The position numbers and the translations under genes are program-made. Shown here in pieces: positions 54,901-64,000 of a DNA stretch of 64,000 nucleotides. Source of the stretch: Luteimonas sp. 9C (GTDB lineage Bacteria > Pseudomonadota > Gammaproteobacteria > Xanthomonadales > Xanthomonadaceae). Every line of letters begins with the position of its first letter. Position 1 is the first letter of the stretch. The notes beneath the pieces were generated by a model. It did not search any database and was not told the DNA's origin. It saw only the letters and a program-made list of their open reading frames with translations. The DNA is taken from positions 2,060,089 through 2,124,088 of the forward strand of contig NZ_LR733312.1 of the NCBI RefSeq assembly GCF_902506295.1, given 5' to 3'.

Positions 54901-55006
54901 CGTGACCGACGAGACCCAGCGCACCCACGGACGCAACGCACGCCAGCTGCTGTACGGCACCCAGACCGGCCCGCGCTACATGTTCGGCGTCAGGTACACG
55001 TTCTGA
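51986..55006 (+). CDS. TonB-dependent outer-membrane receptor (TIGR01782 type)
   Basis: Outer-membrane substrate importer of 1006 residues driven by TonB-ExbBD. Signal peptide about 1-28, TonB box LDAVTVTG at about 42-49, plug domain to about 190 (RDARGIVDGIIAEDIGKFPD, TNLAESLQRISGVSIDR, VRGVGPDFNLVLLNGRQMP), then a long beta-barrel ending in the aromatic RYMFGVRYTF. The sequence belongs to the Xanthomonas/Caulobacter receptor subfamily that commonly serves complex carbohydrates. The ATG at 51986 follows a GGGAGGGGAG. A strong hairpin and the halogenase/SapC/cupin genes follow. The operator shared with the GH3 gene suggests that a beta-glucoside oligomer may be the cargo; a mannose-containing glycan is the alternative from its left neighbours. 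Confidence 0.95.
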   Translation: MKRLHAAPKKRLLTSALLFALAPPLAAQVAEPATDSPDATTLDAVTVTGIRGSLESSMNLKRDARGIVDGIIAEDIGKFPDTNLAESLQRISGVSIDRSAIGEGSRVTVRGVGPDFNLVLLNGRQMPASSNGDGSTVSNSRAYDFANIASEAISAVEVYKSGRAETPTGGIGATINIKTARPLDNPGFRANVGLKGVYDTSLDNLPDQFKGSSVTPEVSGIFSTTSADGRFGIAVTGSYQERDLGYNQVSVPGGWRGFRGDEENWGAIPQPGAPGSENIVNRPGPDDVYSVPQNLNYAVTGVQRQRTNGQVVLQWAPTDAITTTLDYTYSENKIQQQRNDMSVWFNYGPSSSSWTDGPVAAPLLYTEFLPFACSDAGVCRGADLAMGGADIANRNENKSLGFNVEWEATDNLGFELDVHKSTAETSPDSPYGSGGTLGTAAFIRGNTTADFSGDFPILTVQYPPGYTGPRASDMLVTGSVFHRSYMKSEIEQVQARGHFKFGDYSRLDFGVAATEANNRTAYGNVQRDNTWGGAEGSAEDYPDNIWIPGNMADYFDAFAGSGNPAFTDGFYMFDFKTVRDLAAQFAGDESLYLAPATYNTDRRVTEKSKSAYVQISSSWDIGIQLNAAAGVRYEKTDVTSSALVPVATALLWESNNEIGIQREGSDFTTLYGDYAHWLPSIDLSAELTDSLVLRSSYSRTIGRPGWGDIQGGQTLNEPVRIDGGTGQQGNPGLEPLKADNFDLSLEWYYAEASYLSFGYFQKNIDNYIGTTIIQATPFDLTTPIGGAYWNAAVANACPTTDLTCIRNYIFTNFDGQPGVVRGPNDAGGNATGTITGQPGDPIANFRITTPANTGSSKLDGLELNLQHVFGDSGFGLAANYTYVDSPDLNYDNANLGGQFALVGLSDSANLVAFYDKGAWQARAAYNWRDKFLSSGFDSERPNPVYVEEYGQLDVSVGYKVTDNLTVQAEAINVTDETQRTHGRNARQLLYGTQTGPRYMFGVRYTF

Positions 55007-55022
55007 TTTCCACCACCCCCCG

Positions 55023-55049
55023 GGCGCCGCGGCTCCATGCCGCGGCGCC
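55023..55049 (+). terminator. Strong hairpin between receptor and first halogenase-like gene
   Basis: Perfect 11-bp GC-only stem (55023-55033 with 55039-55049, loop TCCAT) 17 nt after the receptor stop. Only a short T-run follows (GTTTCC). It likely attenuates transcription or protects the receptor mRNA 3' end, giving more receptor than downstream enzymes. Confidence 0.55.
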
Positions 55050-55103
55050 GCGTTTCCGCAGGGCCCGCGCTGACAGGCGGGCCGCTGCTGCGAGTCCGTC
55101 GCG

Positions 55104-56657
55104 TTGAGTCGTCCGCTCCGTCATGTCGTCGTCCTCGGCGGCGGTTCCGCCGGCTGGCTGACCGCGGCGCTGCTGGCCGCCGATCACGACGGCGCATCGC
55201 CCGGCGGCCTGCGCGTGACCCTGATCGAATCGCCGGACGTGCCGACCATCGGCGTGGGCGAAGGCACCTGGCCGACGATGCGCGACACGCTGCGCCGCAT
55301 CGGCGTGTCGGAAACCGACTTCGTGCGCGCCTGCGATGCGACCTTCAAGCAGGGTTCGAAGTTCGTGCGCTGGACCCGGGACACGGCCGACGACCACTAC
55401 CACCACCCGTTCGTGCTGCCACAGGGCTACCACGATGCGGATCTCGTCGCGGGCTGGATGCGCCGCGGCGACGTGCCGTTCGACCGGCTGGTGAGCTTCC
55501 AGCCGCAACTGTGCGATGCCGGGCGCGCGCCCAAGCAGTTCGGCACGCCCGAGTACGCCGCGGTCGCGAATTACGCCTACCACCTCGATGCGGCCAAGCT
55601 GGGCATCTTCCTGCGGGCGCACTGCACGGAGCGGCTCGGCGTCCGGCTGGTGTCGGACCATGTCGACGGCATCGACGTCGACGACACCGGCGACATCGCC
55701 GCATTGCGCACCCGCGCGCACGGGGCGATCGACGCCGACCTGTTCGTCGACTGCACCGGCATGCGGGCGTTGCTGATCGGCCAGCATTACGGCATCGACA
55801 GGACGGACTGCCGCGACATGCTGTTCAACGATCGCGCACTGGCGCTGCAGGTGCGCTATCCGCATGCCGACACGCCGATCGCCTGCCAGACCGTGTCGAC
55901 CGCGCAGGCCAACGGCTGGATCTGGGATATCGGCCTGTCGGCGCGGCGCGGCGTAGGCCATGTCTATTCCAGCGCGCATACCGATGCCGACGCGGTCGAA
56001 GCCGCCCTGCACCGCTACATCCGCGAGACCGGCGGCGCGGACTGCGAGATCATCGCCCGACAGTCGCTGTCGTTCGAACCCGGCTACCGGCGGCGCAGCT
56101 GGCACCGCAACTGCGTGGCGATCGGCCTGTCGAGCGGGTTCGTCGAACCACTGGAGGCGTCCTCGCTGGTGCTGGTGGAACTGGCGGCGACGATGCTCAG
56201 CGACCAGCTGCCGGCCACGCGCGAGACGATGGACGTCGTGGCCGCGCGCTTCAACGACACGTTCGCCTATCGCTGGGAACGCGTGATCGAGTTCCTCAAG
56301 CTGCACTACGTGCTGTCGCAGCGCGACGACAGTGCCTACTGGCGCGACCATCGCGACGCCGCGTCGATGCCCGCGCGCCTGGCCGAACTCCTGGCACTGT
56401 GGCGGCACCAGTCGCCGTCGCGCTATGACCTGCCGCGCGTGGACGAGGTGTTTCCCTCCGCCAGCTGGCAGTACATTCTCTACGGCATGGGATTCCAGCC
56501 CGGGACGCGCGCCACCTCGCGGCGCGCAGCGCCCGCGGATCGTGCCGAGGCGGCGTTCCGCGAAGCCTCGGATCTCGCGCGCAGGATGATTCCGGCGCTG
56601 CCCAGCCACCGCGAACTGATCCACCACATCCATACCCGGGGCCTGTCCCCCGTCTAG
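55104..56657 (+). CDS. Flavin-dependent tryptophan-halogenase-like protein, divergent active-site motif
   Basis: FADH2-dependent halogenase fold of 517 residues. The FAD-binding GGGSAG is at 12-17, VGEGTWPTM at about 51-59, and the Lys equivalent to the halogenase catalytic lysine in ATFKQGSKF (Lys 82). The FIEPLES-type region reads GFVEPLEASSLVLVE. The second halogenase signature WxWxIP is altered to WIWDIG (270-275), with Gly for Pro. Start TTG at 55104. Genes like this accompany TonB receptors in Xanthomonas, Caulobacter and Sphingomonas; no product is established to my knowledge, and tryptophan as substrate is only the family name. Confidence 0.9.
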   Translation: MSRPLRHVVVLGGGSAGWLTAALLAADHDGASPGGLRVTLIESPDVPTIGVGEGTWPTMRDTLRRIGVSETDFVRACDATFKQGSKFVRWTRDTADDHYHHPFVLPQGYHDADLVAGWMRRGDVPFDRLVSFQPQLCDAGRAPKQFGTPEYAAVANYAYHLDAAKLGIFLRAHCTERLGVRLVSDHVDGIDVDDTGDIAALRTRAHGAIDADLFVDCTGMRALLIGQHYGIDRTDCRDMLFNDRALALQVRYPHADTPIACQTVSTAQANGWIWDIGLSARRGVGHVYSSAHTDADAVEAALHRYIRETGGADCEIIARQSLSFEPGYRRRSWHRNCVAIGLSSGFVEPLEASSLVLVELAATMLSDQLPATRETMDVVAARFNDTFAYRWERVIEFLKLHYVLSQRDDSAYWRDHRDAASMPARLAELLALWRHQSPSRYDLPRVDEVFPSASWQYILYGMGFQPGTRATSRRAAPADRAEAAFREASDLARRMIPALPSHRELIHHIHTRGLSPV

Positions 56658-56666
56658 GCGAGCCCG

Positions 56667-57374
56667 ATGTCCAGGACCGTGCAACTCAACAACGTCGACC
56701 ACCGGGACCTCCGCGTCGACACCGGCCATGGCGCCACGCTCGGCGACGACGTGATGTGGGCGCTCACGTTTCCGGCGGAATTCCGCAACGTGCAGGCGCA
56801 CTATCCGATCGTGTTCGGCAAATCGGCCGAAGGGGACTTCCAGCCGCTGGCGCTGTTCGGCTTCACCGACCGGCAGAACCTGTTTCTCGACGGCGACCGC
56901 TGGGATGCGACCTACATTCCGCTCACGATCGAACGCCAGCCGTTCCTGATCGGACGCGCCGCCGATGAGATGCTGATGCACATCGATCTCGACCACCCGC
57001 GCGTCGGCAGCACGCGGGGCGAAGCCCTGTTCCTGCCGCACGGCGGCACGAGCGCGTTCCTCGAACACGCGAGCTCCGTGCTCAACACCATCCACCAGGG
57101 CGTGCAGGCCACGGCGCCGTTCGTGGCCGCGTTGCTGCAGCACGATCTGCTCGAGCCTTTCGTGCTCGACATCCGCCTTGACGACGGCTCCGACAATCGC
57201 CTGTCGGGCTACTACACGGTCAACGAGGACCGCCTGCGCCAGCTCGACGGCGACGCCTTCTCGGCGCTGGGCCGGGCCGGTCACCTGGAAGCGGTCTACA
57301 TGATGCTGGCGTCCGTAGTCCGCTTCCGCGACCTGATCGAGCGGGTGAACCGTGCCGGCGCTGCAGGTCGATAA
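56667..57374 (+). CDS. SapC family protein
   Basis: Protein of 235 residues of the SapC family, named after a Campylobacter S-layer-locus protein; biochemical function unknown. Recognisable blocks: WALTFPAEFRNVQAHYPIVF, FQPLALFGFTDRQNLFLDGD, WDATYIPLTIERQPFLIG, and the C-terminal GHLEAVYMMLASVVRFRDLI. No signal peptide, so cytoplasmic. Start ATG at 56667, 9 nt after the halogenase stop; its 3' end overlaps the cupin gene by 23 nt. It recurs with the same partners near TonB receptors in other Proteobacteria. Confidence 0.93.
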   Translation: MSRTVQLNNVDHRDLRVDTGHGATLGDDVMWALTFPAEFRNVQAHYPIVFGKSAEGDFQPLALFGFTDRQNLFLDGDRWDATYIPLTIERQPFLIGRAADEMLMHIDLDHPRVGSTRGEALFLPHGGTSAFLEHASSVLNTIHQGVQATAPFVAALLQHDLLEPFVLDIRLDDGSDNRLSGYYTVNEDRLRQLDGDAFSALGRAGHLEAVYMMLASVVRFRDLIERVNRAGAAGR

Positions 57375-58380
57375 GCGCATCCCGGAGCGCACGGGGATCG
57401 ATCCCCGCGCGATTCCGGACGCCGTGCTGCGCTCGGAGACGCCGCTGGTGCTGCGCGGGCTGCTGTCCGAGTGGCCTGTCGTGCAGGCGGCGCGGACGTC
57501 GTCCGACGCGGCCGCGCAGTATCTGCAGCGTTTCGAACGCGTGGATGGCCCGCCGGTCATCGCGACGGTCGGCCCGCCGGAGATCGACGGCCGCTTCTTC
57601 TACGACGACACCCTGCAAGGCTTCAACTTCCGCCGCGAACACGTGCCGCTCGGTGTCGCGCTGAAGACGCTGCTCAAGTACGCACCCGATCCCGCGCCGC
57701 CGGCGATCTACATCGGCTCGACCACCCTCGACACCTGGCTGCCGGGCTTCCGCACCGAAAACGACCTGCCGCTCGGCGGGCGCGACGCGCTCGCCAGCAT
57801 CTGGATCGGCAACCGCACGCGCATCGCCGCGCACCAGGACCTGCCCGACAACCTCGCCTGCGTGGTCGCGGGCACGCGGCGCGCGACGCTGTTTCCGCCG
57901 CAGCAGCTCGAGAATCTTTACATCGGTCCGCTCGAGGTCACCCCGGCCGGGCAGGCGGTGAGCCTGGTCGATTTCGCCGACGTCGACCATGCGCGGTTTC
58001 CGCGCTTCGCGCAGGCGCAGGCACAGGCGCAGTACGCCGATCTCGAGCCGGGCGATGCGCTGTTCATCCCCAGCATGTGGTGGCACCACATGGAAGCGCA
58101 GACCACCTTCAACGTGCTGGTGAACTACTGGTGGCGCCAGGCGCCCGCCTGGGCCACCACGCCTATGGATACCTTGATGCACGCGATCGCGAGCATCCGC
58201 GACCTGCCCGACGCCGAGCGCGCGATCTGGCGCGACGTGTTCCGTCATTACGTCTTCGACTACGACGAAGACATCGTCGCCGGCCATGTGCCGGCCCCGG
58301 CGCGCGGTGCGCTGGCACCGCTCGACGAGACGCGCGCACGCGCGATCCGGGCCCGCCTGCGCAAGCGCTTCGAACGCTAG
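57352..58380 (+). CDS. Cupin-like / JmjC-type protein (putative Fe(II)/2-oxoglutarate oxygenase)
   Basis: Protein of 342 residues of the cupin_8 family, whose characterised members are JmjC-type protein hydroxylases. The iron triad is visible: HQD at residues 161-163 (IAAHQDLPDNLACVVAG) and a distal His in IPSMWWHHMEAQ (about 245). RRATLFPPQQLENLYIGP is the typical strand after the first metal ligands. N-terminal TPLVLRGLLSEWPVVQAA is the family's opening motif. Start GTG at 57352, inside the SapC gene. Predicted cytoplasmic. A hydroxylase acting on a protein, peptide or the same small molecule as the halogenases is inferred; the substrate is unknown. Confidence 0.9.
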   Translation: MPALQVDKRIPERTGIDPRAIPDAVLRSETPLVLRGLLSEWPVVQAARTSSDAAAQYLQRFERVDGPPVIATVGPPEIDGRFFYDDTLQGFNFRREHVPLGVALKTLLKYAPDPAPPAIYIGSTTLDTWLPGFRTENDLPLGGRDALASIWIGNRTRIAAHQDLPDNLACVVAGTRRATLFPPQQLENLYIGPLEVTPAGQAVSLVDFADVDHARFPRFAQAQAQAQYADLEPGDALFIPSMWWHHMEAQTTFNVLVNYWWRQAPAWATTPMDTLMHAIASIRDLPDAERAIWRDVFRHYVFDYDEDIVAGHVPAPARGALAPLDETRARAIRARLRKRFER

Positions 58381-58390
58381 GAGATCGTCC

Positions 58391-59896
58391 ATGCATGCAG
58401 CCGCCGAACCGGCCCCATCGCCCATCCGCCGTGTCGTCATCGCCGGCGGCGGCACCGCCGGCTGGATGGCCGCGGCCGCCCTGTCGCGCACCCTGGGCAA
58501 GGTGATCGATGTCACCCTGGTGGAGTCGGACGAGATCGGCACGATCGGCGTGGGCGAGGCGACGATCCCGACCCTGATGACGTTCCATCGCCTGCTCGGC
58601 ATCGGCGAGCAGGAATTCATGGCGCAGACCCAGGCCACGATCAAGCTCGGCATCAACTTCGAGAGCTGGCGCGACGTCGGCCAGGACTATTTCCATTCCT
58701 TCGGCCTCACCGGCACCGACCACTGGACGGCCGGCTTCCAGCACTTCTGGATGCGCGGCCGCGAGCGCGGCCTGGCCAGCGCCTACGACGACTACTGCCT
58801 GGAACTGAAGGCGGCGCTTGACGGGCGCTTCGCCCACCTGCCCAAGCGCAAGCTCAACTACGCCTACCACCTCGATGCGACGTTGTATGCGCGCTACCTG
58901 CGGCGTTTCAGCGAGGCCAACGGCGCGCGCCGCATTGAGGGCAAGATCGCGGACGTCGCCACCGACCCCGCATCGGGCTGCATCACCGCGCTGCAGCTCG
59001 AGAACGGCACGCGCGTCGAAGGCGATTTCTTCATCGACTGCACCGGTTTCCGCGCGCTGCTGATCGAGAAGACGCTCGGCGTCGGATTCGAGGACTGGTC
59101 GCACTGGCTGTTCAACGACCGCGCGTTCGCGGTACCCACGGCCACGGTCCGCGACGCGGTGCCCTACACCCGTTCGATCGCCGGCCCGGCCGGCTGGCAG
59201 TGGCGTATTCCGCTGCAGCATCGCGTCGGCAACGGCATCGTCTATTCGAGCCGCTACATGGACGACGACCAGGCCCGCGACACGCTGCTGTCGAGCATCG
59301 ACGGCGCGCCGCTGCGCGAACCGTTCGCGGTGCGCTTCCGTCCCGGCCAGCGCCTGCGCTACTGGGAGAAGAACTGCGTAGCGCTGGGCCTGTCTGCCAG
59401 CTTCATCGAACCGCTGGAATCCACGACGATCCACCTGATCCAGCGCGGCATCATCCACCTGATGCAGACCTTCCCGCGCACGCTGTCCCGGCCCGACATC
59501 GACCAGTACAACATGCGCATGGCCGACGAGCTGCAGCACGCGCGCGACTTCGTGATCCTGCACTTCAACGTCACCGACCGCCAGGACACGCCCTACTGGC
59601 GCGACTGCAGCGCGATGCCGATCCCCGATTCGCTGCGCCACCGCATCGAGCTGTTCCGCGAAACCGGGCGGGTGTTCCACGTTCCCACCGAACTGTTCGC
59701 GGAGAACTCCTGGATCCAGGTGATGATGGGCCAGGGCATCTATCCCCGGGAGTACCACCGCTCCGCGGACCTGATGGGCGACGCCGAACTCAAGGGATTC
59801 CTCGACGGCATCCGCCAGGACGTGGACCGCACGCTGCGCCAGTTGCCGCCGCACATGGAGTACGTGCGCAGCTACGCGCCTGCCGCAGGCGCCTGA
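58391..59896 (+). CDS. Flavin-dependent tryptophan-halogenase-like protein, canonical motifs
   Basis: Second halogenase paralogue, 501 residues. GGGTAG at 19-24, VGEATIPTL, the Lys equivalent to the catalytic lysine in ATIKLGINFESW (Lys 85), the second signature WQWRIP (269-274) intact, and SASFIEPLESTTIHLI near the FAD/chloride tunnel. Start ATG at 58391 has GGAG 6 nt upstream and lies 10 nt after the cupin stop. Unlike its paralogue at 55104 it retains every motif I can check, so it is the better candidate for genuine halogenation. The need for a flavin reductase partner is not met by any gene in the window. Confidence 0.92.
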   Translation: MHAAAEPAPSPIRRVVIAGGGTAGWMAAAALSRTLGKVIDVTLVESDEIGTIGVGEATIPTLMTFHRLLGIGEQEFMAQTQATIKLGINFESWRDVGQDYFHSFGLTGTDHWTAGFQHFWMRGRERGLASAYDDYCLELKAALDGRFAHLPKRKLNYAYHLDATLYARYLRRFSEANGARRIEGKIADVATDPASGCITALQLENGTRVEGDFFIDCTGFRALLIEKTLGVGFEDWSHWLFNDRAFAVPTATVRDAVPYTRSIAGPAGWQWRIPLQHRVGNGIVYSSRYMDDDQARDTLLSSIDGAPLREPFAVRFRPGQRLRYWEKNCVALGLSASFIEPLESTTIHLIQRGIIHLMQTFPRTLSRPDIDQYNMRMADELQHARDFVILHFNVTDRQDTPYWRDCSAMPIPDSLRHRIELFRETGRVFHVPTELFAENSWIQVMMGQGIYPREYHRSADLMGDAELKGFLDGIRQDVDRTLRQLPPHMEYVRSYAPAAGA

Positions 59897-59902
59897 GGCG
59901 GC

Positions 59903-59923
59903 CGGCATGCGCGCGGCATGCCG
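59903..59923. terminator. Hairpin between convergent halogenase-like and lacI genes
   Basis: Perfect 8-bp stem CGGCATGC / GCATGCCG (59903-59910 with 59916-59923), loop GCGCG, in the 49-nt convergent gap. No T-tract on either side; probably a shared 3'-end structure. Confidence 0.45.
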
Positions 59924-59945
59924 ACGCGGGGATCCAGCGCCCGGA

Positions 59946-60953
59946 TCAGCGCGGCGCCGGCCCCGTCGAGCGCCGGACCTGCAGGGCATAGGGCAGTTCC
60001 AGGGTCTCGCCGGCGCTGCGGTCGCGGATCGCCTTGAGCAGTTCCAGGCCGGCCAGCCGCCCCATCTCCCGGCTGGGCTGGCGCACGGTGGTCAGCGAGG
60101 GGTAGATGTGGCGCGCGATGGGCATGTCGTCGAAGCCGCAGACCGACACGTCCTTCGGCACCGACAGACCCCGCTCGCAGATCGCGCAGATCGCGCCCGC
60201 GGCCATGTCGTCGTTGGCGGCGAACACGGCGGTCGGCGGATCCGGCAGGTCGAGCAGGGTATTGGTCGCGTCGAAGCCGGATTCGTAGAAGAACTTGCCG
60301 GCGGCCACCAGCGAGGCGTCGTACTCGAGGCCGGCCTGCTTGAGACCGTCGCGATAGCCGGCCAAGCGCCAGCCGCTGGCGCCATGCGCCGGGTGGCCCT
60401 TGATGTGCGCGATGCGGCGATGGCCCAGACCGGCCAGGTGCAGCACGACATCGCGCGCCGCGCTGCGCTCGTCGACCACCGTGCCGATGCGCCGGTTGCG
60501 CTCCTGCGCCGACACGCTGGCGTAGGGCACGCCCATCTCGTCGAGGCGTGCGAGCAGTTTCGCGTCGTCGGTGATCGGCGGCGTCAGCACCACGCCGTCG
60601 AGCTGCGACTGCATGATCATCGACTCGACCTTGGCCACGATGTCCTTGGCCGTGTAGTCGACCGGCGCGAGCATCAGGTTGTAGTGCTGCGACTGGCACG
60701 CATCGAGCACGCCGAGCTCGACCTCCATGAGGTAGTTGCTCGACGGGTTGTCGTAGAGCATCGCGACCAGATACGACCGGCGGCCGGCGAGCAGGCGGGC
60801 CGACGCGAGCGGCCGGTACTGCAGCTTCTCGACCGCCGCCTCCACGGCCACGCGGGTGCGCTCCGACACGTTCGGCTCGTTGTTGAGCACGCGCGACACG
60901 GTCTTCATCGACACGCCCGCCGCTTCCGCGACATCCTCGATCCGCACACGCAT
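59946..60953 (-). CDS. LacI-family regulator of the GH3/TonB receptor genes
   Basis: Repressor of 335 residues with a canonical [34 protein letters not shown], then [17 protein letters not shown] hinge. The ligand domain includes [20 protein letters not shown] and [21 protein letters not shown] chose ATG 60953 (MRVRIEDV), the usual LacI N-terminus; ATGs 18-21 nt upstream remain possible. It is divergent from the GH3 gene. Because its HTH differs from the other LacI in the window and the operator TGACAACGCTGTCA lies in its own promoter region, it is the likely reader of that site. Confidence 0.93.
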   Translation of the reverse strand: MRVRIEDVAEAAGVSMKTVSRVLNNEPNVSERTRVAVEAAVEKLQYRPLASARLLAGRRSYLVAMLYDNPSSNYLMEVELGVLDACQSQHYNLMLAPVDYTAKDIVAKVESMIMQSQLDGVVLTPPITDDAKLLARLDEMGVPYASVSAQERNRRIGTVVDERSAARDVVLHLAGLGHRRIAHIKGHPAHGASGWRLAGYRDGLKQAGLEYDASLVAAGKFFYESGFDATNTLLDLPDPPTAVFAANDDMAAGAICAICERGLSVPKDVSVCGFDDMPIARHIYPSLTTVRQPSREMGRLAGLELLKAIRDRSAGETLELPYALQVRRSTGPAPR

Positions 60954-61093
60954 GGTGTTCAATCCGGCCATCATCCGTCGTCCCGGTGGCGCATTCTGCC
61001 AGAGCGCACAGTGCATCATGCGGGATGTGAGCAGGGTCGATGACGCCCTGCAGCAAGCGTCGGCGGATGCGCACCGGTATGCTGGCCACTCGC

Positions 61094-61107
61094 TGACAAC
61101 GCTGTCA
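61094..61107 (+). promoter_or_regulatory. LacI-type operator between lacI and the GH3 gene
   Basis: TGACAACGCTGTCA, identical to 51877-51890. It lies 73 nt before the GH3 ATG and about 140 nt before the divergent lacI start. A TATGCT -10-like box (61078-61083) just upstream would place the operator over the early transcribed region of the GH3 gene. Confidence 0.65.
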
Positions 61108-61179
61108 TCGCTGCCCGGCAGCCTGGCGGCCCACCCACCCTGCGACGCACGTCGCCACCTCCTGCTCCGGAGCCCTTCG

Positions 61180-63783
<2,604 letters not shown>

Positions 63784-63805
63784 GCGCAGCACGCTTCGCT
63801 CCGAG

Positions 63806-63899
63806 CCCCTCTCCGCTGGGGAGGGGTCGGGTGCGGACAGTCGCCTGCGAGACACCCATCGACGCTGCCTCTCCAGGCGGCGTCGTGCTATCCGCACCC
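63806..63899. repeat. Nested inverted repeats, REP-like intergenic element
   Basis: Directly after the GH3 gene: CCCCTCTCC / GGGGAGGGG (63806-63814 with 63818-63826, one mismatch), then GGGTGCGGA (63829-63837) pairing with TCCGCACCC (63891-63899), enclosing a 10-bp hairpin GACGCTGCCT / AGGCGGCGTC (one G-T pair). CCCCTCTCC-GGGGAGGGG units resemble dispersed palindromic repeats of xanthomonad genomes; copy number cannot be seen here. It may also end GH3 transcription. Confidence 0.5.
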
Positions 63900-63997
63900 C
63901 GCGCCCACCACCGCAACGCAGCGTGCGCGCCGCGTCCACGCCGCGCTACAGGCGCGCGCCTAGACTCGATGCACCTGTCCCGCGGAGCATCTCCCCC

Positions 63998-64000
63998 ATG
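63998..64000 (+). CDS. Possible start codon of the next gene
   Basis: The window ends in ATG, preceded by GGAG at 63984-63987 (10 nt spacing). Only the start codon is inside the window, so nothing can be said about the product. Confidence 0.35.

Overview
The window is a very GC-rich bacterial chromosome segment (well above 60 % G+C by eye), densely coded, with many ATGA/TTGA stop-start overlaps and frequent GTG/TTG starts. Gene content points to a gammaproteobacterium of the Xanthomonadaceae/Lysobacteraceae (Lysobacter, Luteimonas, Xanthomonas or a relative): a cyanide-insensitive type cytochrome bd, S9 and S46 dipeptidyl peptidases, a Xanthomonas/Caulobacter-type TonB receptor with tryptophan-halogenase-like genes, a phasin, and a C-rich small RNA beside polA like sX13 of Xanthomonas. 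I found no rRNA, tRNA, insertion sequence, prophage or CRISPR array.

Region 1 (1-5.2 kb, all minus strand): an ECF sigma factor and a membrane anti-sigma factor, followed by a membrane-lipid operon (acyl-CoA desaturase, FAD oxidoreductase, DUF1365 protein, cyclopropane synthase), every junction but one being an ATGA overlap. It looks like a stress-controlled lipid-modification unit. Region 2 (5.2-17.3 kb) is housekeeping: secreted hypothetical, glpQ, queD, phasin, the ung / HipA-like kinase / DUF3037 cluster, ftsE-ftsX with a two-receiver response regulator, rhlB, trxA and rho. Region 3 (17.3-29 kb): a TonB-C-terminal-domain protein, a 1100-residue membrane ankyrin protein, a YcgL protein, cydAB, an S9 peptidase, hemF and an RluA-type pseudouridine synthase. 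Region 4 (29-42.8 kb): an sX13-like small RNA, polA, a DUF2782 lipoprotein, a Gfo/Idh/MocA oxidoreductase, an S46 peptidase, uvrD, a LOV-GGDEF-EAL protein and a TIGR00645 membrane protein.

Region 5 (43-63.8 kb) is an accessory carbohydrate-utilisation island in two halves. The mannose half has a GH92 alpha-mannosidase divergent from a five-gene operon: LacI regulator, FucP-type sugar transporter, PfkB kinase, AGE-family sugar isomerase and GH47 alpha-mannosidase lipoprotein. The likely flow is removal of alpha-mannose from eukaryotic-type glycans, import, mannose to fructose, then fructose 6-phosphate. Both promoters carry an AACCGGTT-centred operator. The second half has a large TonB-dependent receptor followed by halogenase-like, SapC, JmjC-type cupin and second halogenase-like genes, then a convergent LacI regulator divergent from a GH3 glucosidase lipoprotein. 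The same 14-bp sequence TGACAACGCTGTCA occurs before the receptor, before the GH3 gene, and, inverted, as an orphan beyond the GH92 gene.

The receptor-linked halogenase/SapC/cupin/halogenase set is the best candidate for an incompletely described system: two flavin halogenase-like enzymes and a 2-oxoglutarate-oxygenase-like cupin encoded together with a nutrient receptor, with no secondary-metabolite synthesis genes beside them.
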